This document shows, in pieces, positions 34,669-42,832 of a stretch of 64,000 nucleotides of DNA (within the stretch, counting starts at the first letter, position 1; the number at the start of each line of letters is the position of its first letter). The translations under genes and the position numbers were made by a program. This DNA comes from Novosphingobium aureum. Its GTDB lineage: Bacteria > Pseudomonadota > Alphaproteobacteria > Sphingomonadales > Sphingomonadaceae. The notes under the pieces are model-generated. The model made no database searches and had not been told where the DNA came from. It was given only the letters and a program-made list of their open reading frames with translations. The DNA is taken from positions 1,240,001-1,304,000 of the forward strand of contig NZ_JADZGI010000001.1 in the NCBI RefSeq assembly GCF_015865035.1, given 5' to 3'.

Positions 34669-35577
34669 ATGCGCGCAGTCCTTTCTCCGGCCCGGGCCCT
34701 TGTCATGGGGTTCGGCCTCGCAGCCCTGTCGCTTGCGCCATCGGCGCAGGCGCAGGAAGGCGATGCTGCCTCCGCCCCGGCCAGCGCAGCGCCGGCACGT
34801 CCGGTCGCCGTCGAGACGCTGCGTGCAGGCGAGGGCGCCACGCCCTCGGCGCAGGACTTCGTGCTGGTCAACTACAAGGGCATGCTCAAGGACGGCACGG
34901 TCTTCGACCAGGCCGAGAAGGCCGCGCTGCCGCTGCCGCGCATGATCCCCGGCTTCGCGCAAGGCATCGCGCAGATGAAGGTGGGCGGATCCTACCGCAT
35001 GACGATCCCGAGCGAGCTGGGCTACGGCGCCAAGGCTTCCGGCCCGATCCCGGCCAATTCGGACCTCGTGTTCGAAGTCGAGCTGCTCGATTACAAGACG
35101 CCCGAGCAATACGCGCAGATGGTGGCCGAGGCGCGCGCCGCGCAGGCTGAGGCAATGGCCGCTTCGGACGCCGCGGCCGAGGGCAAGTCGGTCGACGTCG
35201 AGACGCTGAGCGCGGGCGAGGGGCCCAAGCCCTCCGCGCAGGACTACGTGCTGGTCAACTACAAGGGCATGCTCAAGGACGGTACGGTCTTCGACCAGGC
35301 CGAGAAGAGCGCGCTCTACCTGCCGCAGATGATTCCCGGCTTCGCGCGCGGGATCACGCAGATGCAGGTCGGTGGCCGCTATCGCATGACGATCCCGCCC
35401 GAACTGGGCTACGGCGCGCAGGCCTCGGGTCCGATCCCGGCCAATTCCGAGCTCGTCTTCGAGGTCGACCTGCTCGACTACCGCACGCGCGAGCAGCTCG
35501 TCGCGGAAGCTGCCGCCGCGCAGGAGAAGGCCGAAGCCGAAGCGGCCTCGGCGCCCGCAGCCGATCCCGGCAACTGA
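34669..35577 (+). CDS. Tandem two-domain FKBP-type peptidyl-prolyl isomerase
   Basis: This 302-residue exported protein has a signal peptide (about residues 8-25, cleavage near AQAQE) and two complete FKBP domains, residues 45-145 and 175-275. Each carries VLVNYKGMLKDGTVFDQAEK and the GYGAKASGPIPANSDLVFEVELLDY-type end, with near-identical sequence, so it arose by an internal duplication. A Glu/Ala-rich linker (AEARAAQAEAMAASDAA) separates them. It probably acts as a periplasmic folding helper with the preceding single-domain gene. Confidence 0.9.
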   Translation: MRAVLSPARALVMGFGLAALSLAPSAQAQEGDAASAPASAAPARPVAVETLRAGEGATPSAQDFVLVNYKGMLKDGTVFDQAEKAALPLPRMIPGFAQGIAQMKVGGSYRMTIPSELGYGAKASGPIPANSDLVFEVELLDYKTPEQYAQMVAEARAAQAEAMAASDAAAEGKSVDVETLSAGEGPKPSAQDYVLVNYKGMLKDGTVFDQAEKSALYLPQMIPGFARGITQMQVGGRYRMTIPPELGYGAQASGPIPANSELVFEVDLLDYRTREQLVAEAAAAQEKAEAEAASAPAADPGN

Positions 35578-35751
35578 GCGCATCGCAGGCAGGCCGCGTG
35601 CCAGCCTGCCCGCTTCTTACCCTCCGGCAAGCGCAGCCGCGCTTGAAGCCGCGCGCCGCCGGTGCTAGCGGCTGCACGTGATGCGAAGGGGCGTGCCCGC
35701 CGATGGCGCGGCCCTCGTGCACCCGGTTTTCACGATGCAAGAAGGAATGCC

Positions 35752-36054
35752 ATGTCGGTCGATACCGCAACGGTGGCCAAGATCGCCAGTCTCGCCCGCA
35801 TCAAGGTGAGCGAGAGCGAGCTCGAGGCGATGGTGCCCGAGCTCAACGGGATTCTCGCCTGGGTCGAGCAACTCGGCGAAGTCGATACCTCGAGCGTCGA
35901 GCCGATGACCGCGGTCATCCCCAATACGCTGCGCCTGCGCGAGGACGTGATCGATGCCGATCCGCTGACCGGCGGCAACAAGCGCGATGCGGTGCTGGCC
36001 AATGCGCCGGTCGCCGAGCACGGCTTCTTCGGCGTGCCCAAGGTGATCGAGTGA
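35752..36054 (+). CDS. gatC: Aspartyl/glutamyl-tRNA amidotransferase subunit C
   Basis: GatC is the small subunit (100 residues) that clamps GatA to GatB in the enzyme turning Glu-tRNA-Gln or Asp-tRNA-Asn into Gln-tRNA or Asn-tRNA. Conserved parts are TVAKIASLARIKVSE, MVPELNGILAWVEQL and EPMTAV, and the C-terminus NAPVAEHGFFGVPKVIE. The ATG at 35752 follows AAGAAGGAATG, with GatA next on the same strand 134 bases later. Confidence 0.95.
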   Translation: MSVDTATVAKIASLARIKVSESELEAMVPELNGILAWVEQLGEVDTSSVEPMTAVIPNTLRLREDVIDADPLTGGNKRDAVLANAPVAEHGFFGVPKVIE

Positions 36055-36188
36055 TCGCGGGCCGCGTCCGGCATCGCGGCGCGGCCACCTTTATCGTCGT
36101 CTCCGCCACTGCGGGGATCTCGCTAGCTTCCAGCCCCGATGCGCCTTGCGGCACGTGCCGCCTGCGCCGGGGCGACGGGTGAAAAACA

Positions 36189-37673
36189 ATGACCAACCTT
36201 ACTGATCTTGGCGTAGCTGCCATCCGCGACGGCGTGAAGGCCGGCGAATTCACCGCGGTCGAAGTGGCCGAGGCCTTCAACGCCAACGTCGCCGCCGCAC
36301 AAGATGCGCTCAACGCCTTCATCGTCGCCACGCCCGAAGCCGCGATCGAGGCCGCAAAGGCCACCGACGCGAAGCGCGCGGCGGGCGAGGATCTGGGCCG
36401 GATGGGCGGCGTGCCGATCGGCATGAAGGACCTGTTCGCGACCTTCGACGTGCAGACCACTGCGGCCAGCCACATCCTCGAAGGCTTCAAGCCGCAGTAC
36501 GAATCGACCGTCTCGCAGAACCTGTGGAACGCGGGCGCGGGCATGCTCGGCAAGCTCAACCTCGACCAGTTCGCGATGGGCTCCTCGAACGAGACCAGCC
36601 ACTTCGGCAACGTCGTCTCGCCCTGGCGCAAGCAGGGCTCGAACGCGCCGCTCGCGCCGGGCGGTTCCTCAGGCGGCTCCTCGGCTGCGGTTGCCGCGCG
36701 CCTCGCGCCTGCCGCCACCGGCACCGACACCGGTGGCTCGATCCGCCAGCCTGCCGCCTTCACCGGCATCACCGGCATCAAGCCGACCTACGGGCGCTGC
36801 TCGCGCTGGGGCGTCGTCGCCTTCGCCTCCTCGCTCGACCAGGCAGGGCCGATGGCGCGCGACACGCGCGACTGCGCGATCATGCTGGGCGCGATGGCCG
36901 GCTTCGATCCCAAGGACGCGACCAGCCTCGACATGCCCGTGCCCGACTGGGAGGCGCTGCTCTCCTCGGACCTCTCGGGCAAGACCGTTGGCATCCCGCG
37001 CGAATACCGCATGGACGGCATGGACGCCGAGATCGTGGCGCTGTGGGATCAGGGCGTGGCATGGCTCAAGGACGCGGGCGCGAAGGTCGTCGATATCTCG
37101 CTGCCGCACACCAAGTACGCGCTGCCGACCTATTACATCATCGCTCCGGCCGAGGCTTCCTCGAACCTCGCGCGCTATGATGGCGTGCGGTACGGCCTTC
37201 GCGATCTGCCCGAAGGCGCCAACCTCCAGGACATGTACGCCGCCACCCGCGCCGCCGGCTTCGGCGACGAGGTCAAGCGCCGCATCCTGATCGGCACTTA
37301 CGTGCTCTCGGCGGGCTTCTACGATGCGTACTACACGCAGGCGCAGAAGGTGCGCACGCTGATCTCGCAGGACTTCGCCAAGGCCTTCGAGCAGTGCGAC
37401 GTGATCCTCGCACCGACCACGCCGACCCCCGCCTTCGCGCTGGGTGAGAATGTCGACGATCCGCTCTCGATGTACCTCAACGACGTCTTCTCGGTCCCCG
37501 CCTCGCTGGCCGGGCTTCCGGCGATGTCGGTCCCGGCGGGCCTCTCGAAGGACGGGCTGCCGCTCGGCCTGCAGATCATCGGCAAGGCCTTCGATGAGGA
37601 GGGTGTGCTCAATGCCGGCCTCGCGCTCGAGCAGCGCGCGCAGTTCACCGCCAGCCCCGACAAGTGGTGGTAA
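36189..37673 (+). CDS. gatA: Aspartyl/glutamyl-tRNA amidotransferase subunit A
   Basis: This 494-residue amidase releases ammonia from glutamine for the GatCAB reaction. The Ser-cisSer-Lys triad is visible as K80 (IGMKDLF), S160 (in GGSSGGSSAAV) and S184 (TDTGGSIRQPA). Length and motif order are complete. It is separated from gatB by a minus-strand oxygenase gene, so the three Gat genes are close but not one uninterrupted operon. Confidence 0.97.
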   Translation: MTNLTDLGVAAIRDGVKAGEFTAVEVAEAFNANVAAAQDALNAFIVATPEAAIEAAKATDAKRAAGEDLGRMGGVPIGMKDLFATFDVQTTAASHILEGFKPQYESTVSQNLWNAGAGMLGKLNLDQFAMGSSNETSHFGNVVSPWRKQGSNAPLAPGGSSGGSSAAVAARLAPAATGTDTGGSIRQPAAFTGITGIKPTYGRCSRWGVVAFASSLDQAGPMARDTRDCAIMLGAMAGFDPKDATSLDMPVPDWEALLSSDLSGKTVGIPREYRMDGMDAEIVALWDQGVAWLKDAGAKVVDISLPHTKYALPTYYIIAPAEASSNLARYDGVRYGLRDLPEGANLQDMYAATRAAGFGDEVKRRILIGTYVLSAGFYDAYYTQAQKVRTLISQDFAKAFEQCDVILAPTTPTPAFALGENVDDPLSMYLNDVFSVPASLAGLPAMSVPAGLSKDGLPLGLQIIGKAFDEEGVLNAGLALEQRAQFTASPDKWW

Positions 37674-37776
37674 GCCTGCTTGGCGCTTCCGGAGCTGATC
37701 GGCGATAGCGCGAGAGCGCGCGCCGATCTGGCTCCGGGGCGCAAGCATGATGCCCCGGCGCAGCGCTGAACGCAGT

Positions 37777-37805
37777 TCGGCATCCCCGCGAAGGCGGCAA
37801 TCCGG
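37777..37805 (-). repeat. Diverged copy of the REP-like element
   Basis: The core ATCCCCGCGAAGGCGG is the reverse complement of the element at 12245-12273, with several changes in the right arm. It lies between gatA and the oxygenase gene. Confidence 0.6.
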
Positions 37806-37956
37806 TTTCCGACGCTAGAGCCCTATCCGGCTACCCTCAGGGTATCCGGGCATGGCCTGAACGTGAAATGCCCTGAATCACCGCCTTCCTGGGGAAACGG
37901 GAGGTGAGAGCGCCAGGCGCCCCGGTTTAGAGTGGGTTCGCCTCGCCCCCTTCGCC

Positions 37957-38808
37957 TCAATACTCGGTGCGTTTGCCGAGCAAGTGGCGGATCACGTAAT
38001 TGGTGCGCTCGGTCAGCGAGACTGGCTTGTCATTGGTGCCCGGACGCTTCTTCCACACCGTCGTGTGCGGGATACGCAGGCCCTCGGGCACGGTGTAGTA
38101 GTACAGCGCGATCGAGCGGCGCGTGACTTCGGGCGGGCACTCCAGCGGGTCGGGGTGGCCGTGATAGCTGTTCGAATCGGTGTTGAAGATCACCGCGCGG
38201 CCGATTTCCGGCACGACCGCGTGCTCGCAGCGGGTCATCGCCCGGTTCCACAATTCCAGCGCGCCGCCCCATTCGGGGTTCCAGTCTTCGTTGAGGAACA
38301 GGATCAGGTTGAGCCGGCGGCGCAGGCGCATCATCGGATGGGTGTTGAAGTCGGCATGGATCGACAGGTGCCCGCCGCGCCGGGTCTCGTGCAGTCCGCC
38401 GCCGACGAAGCGCGGGTCCGAGACGAGCCCCTCGATCCCGGTCATCTTCTCGAGGAAGTTGAGGAAAGCGGCCGAGTTGAGCGCGGCAAACAGGTCGTGG
38501 ATGTAGGCGCTGCGGATCTTCTCGAGCGTATAGCCGGTCTTGAGCTGCGAGTGCGCGTCCGAGAAGCGTCCCTTCTCGACCTGGGGAAACTGGCGATCGA
38601 CCTCGCGCAGGATATCGCGGTCGATGAAGTTCTCGAAGACGATGTGCGGAAACGGAGAAGCCGACCGATAGGCCTGTGCAAGAGACGAACCGAGCTCTTT
38701 CATCGCCTTGCGGTCGAGTTCGAAGAAGCCATCGGGGCGTTTCAGGTCCAGTACAGGGTCGCCTGCGCTGCTGGACTTGGGATTTTCGGCAAGTGCTGTC
38801 TCGGTCAT
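37957..38808 (-). CDS. 2OG-Fe(II) dioxygenase, prolyl-hydroxylase-like
   Basis: A 283-residue iron/2-oxoglutarate oxygenase. The metal triad is H151 and D153 (SIHADFN) and H216 or H218 (SYHGHPD), and R230 or R231 (TRRSIALYYY) should bind 2-oxoglutarate. This is the P4H-like fold that hydroxylates protein or small-molecule substrates. The ATG at 38808 gives the conserved-looking start; a TTG at 38847 is also in frame. It is transcribed opposite to the Gat genes, between gatA and gatB, and is distantly similar to the oxygenases at 54.5-56.1 kb. Confidence 0.78.
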   Translation of the reverse strand: MTETALAENPKSSSAGDPVLDLKRPDGFFELDRKAMKELGSSLAQAYRSASPFPHIVFENFIDRDILREVDRQFPQVEKGRFSDAHSQLKTGYTLEKIRSAYIHDLFAALNSAAFLNFLEKMTGIEGLVSDPRFVGGGLHETRRGGHLSIHADFNTHPMMRLRRRLNLILFLNEDWNPEWGGALELWNRAMTRCEHAVVPEIGRAVIFNTDSNSYHGHPDPLECPPEVTRRSIALYYYTVPEGLRIPHTTVWKKRPGTNDKPVSLTERTNYVIRHLLGKRTEY

Positions 38809-38974
38809 CGACAAATCATCCCATTGAAAAATGGAAACTTCTTGCAAATACTCCGAAAATTATATGTTTTTACGTAGGGGTTGGCCAGCCCCCATTTTTG
38901 CGCTTGCGTCTTCCCGCCGCGCCCGCAACGCGATAAAGGGCAGGGCAAGCAGCAAGAGTGTTTTCGAAAGCCTT

Positions 38975-40471
38975 ATGTCTAATTATCGAATTCAGGGCGC
39001 TACGGGCGAGTGGGAGGTCGTGATCGGCCTCGAAGTCCATGCGCAGGTCACCTCGAACGCCAAGCTCTTCTCGGGCGCGGCAACCGCCTTTGGCGCTGAA
39101 CCCAATACCCAGGTCGCGCTGATCGATGCGGCTATGCCCGGCATGCTGCCCGTGCCCAACAAGGAGTGCATCCGCCAGGCAGTGCGCACCGGCATGGCGA
39201 TCAATGCCGAGATCAACAAGTACTCGCGCTTCGACCGCAAGAACTACTTCTACGCCGACCTTCCGCAGGGTTACCAGATCAGCCAGCTCTACCACCCGAT
39301 CGTGGGCGAAGGCTCGCTGACCATCGAGGCGGACGAGAAGGCGGGCATCCCCGAGGACAAGGTCATTGGCATCGAGCGCATCCACGTCGAGCAGGACGCG
39401 GGCAAGCTGATGCACGATCAGCACCCGACGATGTCCTACGTCGACTTGAACCGCGTCGGCGTGGCGCTGATGGAAATCGTCAGCCGTCCCGACATGACCT
39501 CGCCCGCAGAGGCCGGTGCCTACCTGTCGAAGCTGCGCACGATCCTGCGCTACGTCGGCTCGTGCGACGGCAACATGGACCAGGGCTCGATGCGTGCCGA
39601 CGTCAACGTCTCGGTGCGCCGTCCGGGCGAGGAACTGGGCACCCGTACCGAGACCAAGAACGTCAACTCGGTGCGCTTCGTCATGCAGGCGATCGAGCAC
39701 GAGGCGAACCGCCAAGTCGACGAGCTGGAGGCGGGCCGCAAGATCGTGCAGGAAACGCGCCTGTTCGATCCCACGACCGGCTCGACCCGCTCGATGCGTT
39801 CGAAGGAAGACGCGCACGACTATCGCTACTTCCCCGATCCCGACCTTCTGCCGCTGATCCTCGAGGACGATTTCCTCGAGGATTGCCGCAATTCGCTGCC
39901 CGAACTGCCCGATGCCAAGAAGGCGCGCTACGAGACCGAGCTGGGCCTCAGCGCCTACAACGCGCAGGTGCTGACCGCCGACGTCGACACCGCGCGCTGG
40001 TTCGAGCGCCTGCTCGCCGAGACCGCCAAGGCCTCGGGCAAGCAGCCCGCCGAGGTCGCCAAGCAGGCGGCCAACTGGCTGATCTCGGAACTGTTCGGCG
40101 CGCTCAACAAGCTGGGCACCAGCCTCGAGGCATCGCCGGTCACCCCCGAGAAGGGCGGCGACCTGCTCGCGCTCATCGCCAAGGGCACGATCTCGGGTTC
40201 GGCGGCCAAGCAGGTGCTCGAGATCATGCTCGAGACCGGTGACGCGCCCGAGGCCATCGTCGAGCGCGAGGGGCTCAAGCAGGAAAGCGACACCGGCGCG
40301 ATCGAGGCCGAGATCGACAAGGTTCTCGCCGCAAACGAGGACAAGGTCGCCCAGTACAAGGACGGCAAGGTCGCCTTGTTCGGCTTCTTCGTCGGCCAGA
40401 CGATGAAGGCGATGAAGGGCAAGGGCAACCCGCAGGTGGTCAACGAGATCCTCAAGTCCAAGCTGGGCTGA
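38975..40471 (+). CDS. gatB: Aspartyl/glutamyl-tRNA amidotransferase subunit B
   Basis: This 498-residue kinase-like subunit activates the mischarged tRNA. It begins TGEWEVVIGLEVHAQV, contains the conserved DLPQGYQISQ and VEQDAGKLMHD blocks, RTETKNVNSVRF and DYRYFPDPDL, and ends with the YqeY-type helical domain (GKGNPQVVNEILKSKL). The ATG at 38975 was chosen over an AT-rich upstream extension. A clear terminator follows at 40498. Confidence 0.97.
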   Translation: MSNYRIQGATGEWEVVIGLEVHAQVTSNAKLFSGAATAFGAEPNTQVALIDAAMPGMLPVPNKECIRQAVRTGMAINAEINKYSRFDRKNYFYADLPQGYQISQLYHPIVGEGSLTIEADEKAGIPEDKVIGIERIHVEQDAGKLMHDQHPTMSYVDLNRVGVALMEIVSRPDMTSPAEAGAYLSKLRTILRYVGSCDGNMDQGSMRADVNVSVRRPGEELGTRTETKNVNSVRFVMQAIEHEANRQVDELEAGRKIVQETRLFDPTTGSTRSMRSKEDAHDYRYFPDPDLLPLILEDDFLEDCRNSLPELPDAKKARYETELGLSAYNAQVLTADVDTARWFERLLAETAKASGKQPAEVAKQAANWLISELFGALNKLGTSLEASPVTPEKGGDLLALIAKGTISGSAAKQVLEIMLETGDAPEAIVEREGLKQESDTGAIEAEIDKVLAANEDKVAQYKDGKVALFGFFVGQTMKAMKGKGNPQVVNEILKSKLG

Positions 40472-40497
40472 TCCGGGAGACCTGAAGCAAGAAAGAC

Positions 40498-40533
40498 GGG
40501 GCAGGGACCACACGGTCCTTGCCCTGTTTTTTT
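40498..40533 (+). terminator. Rho-independent terminator after gatB
   Basis: Stem GGGCAGGGACC with GGTCCTTGCCC (one G-T pair) around an ACAC loop is followed by seven T residues, 26 bases after the gatB stop. Confidence 0.9.
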
Positions 40534-40555
40534 ATGCCCGCAGCTTGCCTCGCGT

Positions 40556-42337
40556 TCAGGGCCGTGGCGGCTGGATCTGGCGCGCGGAATAGACCGTCTT
40601 GCCGTTCTTGATCGTCTCGAGCACGCGCAGGGTATCGAGCGCCTCGGGGGCGGTCTTGAGCGGATCAGCCGAGAGCACCACGAAATCGGCCTGCTTGCCC
40701 ACCGCGATCGAGCCCTTTTCCTTTTCCTCGAAGATCTGGAAGGCGGGCCAGATCGTCATCGCGCGCAGTGCGGTGTAGGTGTCGACCCGCTGCTCCGGCC
40801 CGATCAGCTGGCCGGTGCGGCTGCGGCGCGTGACGGTGGCGTCGAGCACGCGCATGGTATCGGGCAGCGCCACCGGGGCATCGCTGTGCGTGGTGAAGAT
40901 CATGCCGCGTTCGCGCACCCAGCCGGTCGGCGAGATGTTCGGGCAAAGCTGTGGCCCAACGGTATGCGCGCAGTGCCAGTCGCCCCAGTAGAAGGTGTGC
41001 ATCGGGAACAGCGAGGGGATGACGTGGAGGCGCTCGTAGGCACCCACCTGATCCTCGCGCAGGAACTGGCCGTGGATCAGCGTCGGGCGCTGGTCGGCGT
41101 AGGGATGCTTCTGCTCGGCGGCGTCGATCGCCTTGATCAGCAGGTCCGAGGCGGCCTCGCCGTTGGCGTGGGTGATGATCTGGATGTCGTTGGCAAAGGC
41201 CCATTCGACCGCGCCCATCACGTCCTCGGGCTTGGCGGCGGCGTAGCCTGCATAGCCCTCGGGATAATTGCCGAGCGGATCGTAGTAGGGCCGGTCGCGC
41301 CAGGCGGTGAAGCCTTGCGGGCTGCCGTCGATGGTGAGCTTGGCTCCGGCGACGCGGAAGTGGTTCTTGTAGGTCTTGCTCACGTTGTCGGCGATGAACT
41401 GGCGGTCGACGAGCACGTCGGGGTAGGTCAGCACGTCGATGCGAAAGCCGCTCTCGTCGGCGACCTTGCGCATGACCTTCGCCACCTGCGGGGTCGAGCG
41501 CCCCTCCTGCGCGGTGGTGTAGCCAAAGCGCGCCCATTGCAGCATGCCTGCCTTGGTGAAGGCCTCGATGCCGAGCGGTCCGATGTTCTGGAGAACCTTG
41601 CCGATGAGCGCGAAGAAGGCGGTCTCCTCGAGCGTGCCGTTGGGCTCTTGCGTGCCCGGCTTGCGCTGGATCACCCCGCCCTCGGGGTCCTTCGTTGCGG
41701 CGCTGTAGCCGATCAGCGCCAGCGCGGCCGAATTGACGCTGGCGAGATGGCCCGACTGGTGGATGATGACGACCGGAAGGCTCGTCGATACCGCGTCGAG
41801 CTCTTCTTTGGTCGGATGACGCAGTTCCTTGAGCTGCGCGTTGTCGTAGCCGAAGCCGATGATCAGCTTGGCCTTCTCGACGTTGCGCGCATTGGCCTTG
41901 GCCCATGACGTCAGTTCGGCGACGATGCCGGGAATGTCGCTGATCCTGCCGTCGGGCGGCGATAGCATGTTGGCGCTCAGGGCCTGCAGGCCGCCCATGA
42001 CCATGTGGCCGTGCGGATCGACGAAACCGGGCAGCATGGTCCTGCCTGCAAGGTCGCGGCGCTGCGTGGCGGGGCCGGTGAAGGGGCCAAGGCCGCTCTC
42101 GGGCCCGGCATAGACCACGCGCCCCTCCGCGATGGCGACCGCCTCGACATAGACCGGCTCCTCGCCCTCCATGGTGAGGATCGGACCGCCCGCGTAGATC
42201 GCCTCGGCCTGTGCCAGCGCCTGTCCGCCCGAAAGCGCGCAGCACAGGGCAAACGTAAGTGCGAGCGGGCGCCGAGACGCGCGGTGGAGGGCGAGGATGC
42301 GAAGGAAAGGGGAACTGCGGGGCGCCTCGATGTCCAT
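40556..42337 (-). CDS. Secreted amidohydrolase, YtcJ-like (amidohydrolase 3 family)
   Basis: This 593-residue exported hydrolase has a signal peptide (about residues 22-43) and a TIM-barrel metal hydrolase. Motif DPHGHM (residues 108-113) supplies the first metal ligands, with later HQSGH, HANGEA, LIHGQFL and the C-terminal THSDAPV (Asp ligand). YtcJ-like members act on amide or ester bonds of poorly defined substrates. Exported versions are common in Sphingomonadales. It lies alone and is convergent with gatB. Confidence 0.82.
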   Translation of the reverse strand: MDIEAPRSSPFLRILALHRASRRPLALTFALCCALSGGQALAQAEAIYAGGPILTMEGEEPVYVEAVAIAEGRVVYAGPESGLGPFTGPATQRRDLAGRTMLPGFVDPHGHMVMGGLQALSANMLSPPDGRISDIPGIVAELTSWAKANARNVEKAKLIIGFGYDNAQLKELRHPTKEELDAVSTSLPVVIIHQSGHLASVNSAALALIGYSAATKDPEGGVIQRKPGTQEPNGTLEETAFFALIGKVLQNIGPLGIEAFTKAGMLQWARFGYTTAQEGRSTPQVAKVMRKVADESGFRIDVLTYPDVLVDRQFIADNVSKTYKNHFRVAGAKLTIDGSPQGFTAWRDRPYYDPLGNYPEGYAGYAAAKPEDVMGAVEWAFANDIQIITHANGEAASDLLIKAIDAAEQKHPYADQRPTLIHGQFLREDQVGAYERLHVIPSLFPMHTFYWGDWHCAHTVGPQLCPNISPTGWVRERGMIFTTHSDAPVALPDTMRVLDATVTRRSRTGQLIGPEQRVDTYTALRAMTIWPAFQIFEEKEKGSIAVGKQADFVVLSADPLKTAPEALDTLRVLETIKNGKTVYSARQIQPPRP

Positions 42338-42466
42338 GACCGCTCCTTGCGCGAAGGGGCGAGCGCCCCGGATGCGCGTCAGGCTAGGCGTACCGAAGGC
42401 GGTCAGGCATCCGGGTTATCCCTGAGCCTTGCTCGGGAAAGGCGCGGAAGGGGCGCGGGAACGCGA

Positions 42467-42494
42467 AGGGGCGGGAGATCGATCTCCCGCCCCT
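42467..42494. terminator. Perfect palindrome between amidohydrolase and small protein genes
   Basis: AGGGGCGGGAGATC (42467-42480) is followed at once by its exact complement GATCTCCCGCCCCT (42481-42494). It can fold into a stable hairpin with a small loop and is well placed to end the M16 transcript on the minus strand. Confidence 0.65.
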
Positions 42495-42528
42495 CACGTG
42501 TGTGGTGTCTCTGGTGCGGCGCGCGCGA

Positions 42529-42828
42529 TCAGGCGCGGCGTGTGCCGGTCAGGTCCATGGTCCCGAAGAAGCCCGCCTTGATCTTCCCGGCGAGGTCGTC
42601 GCCGGTGATCGTCGCAGTGCAGTCGAGGTCGATCTTCATCGGCTTGGTCATGGTCATCTTCCAGCGGATCGTGTCGCCATCGACCGTTCCGTTCTCGAGC
42701 GGCATCGTGCCGAGATCACCGCTGATCTCGCCGGTGAAGGTGTCGCCCTCGGGGACCACCGTGAGCACGCCCTTCTGGGTGCCCATCGGGGTCTTGGTCA
42801 GGCAGTCGTAAGTTCCGGCAACGGGCAT
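42529..42828 (-). CDS. Small beta-rich hypothetical protein
   Basis: This 99-residue protein has alternating strand-like segments (GTYDCLTKTPMGTQKGVLTV, TFTGEISGDLGTMPLENGT, DLDCTATITGDDLAGKI), suggesting a small beta-barrel or sandwich. Similar short proteins are found near metabolic genes in Sphingomonadales, but I recognise no function. The ATG at 42828 lies four bases beyond the M16 stop on the same strand, so it is probably co-transcribed with the peptidase. Confidence 0.7.
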   Translation of the reverse strand: MPVAGTYDCLTKTPMGTQKGVLTVVPEGDTFTGEISGDLGTMPLENGTVDGDTIRWKMTMTKPMKIDLDCTATITGDDLAGKIKAGFFGTMDLTGTRRA

Positions 42829-42832
42829 TCTC

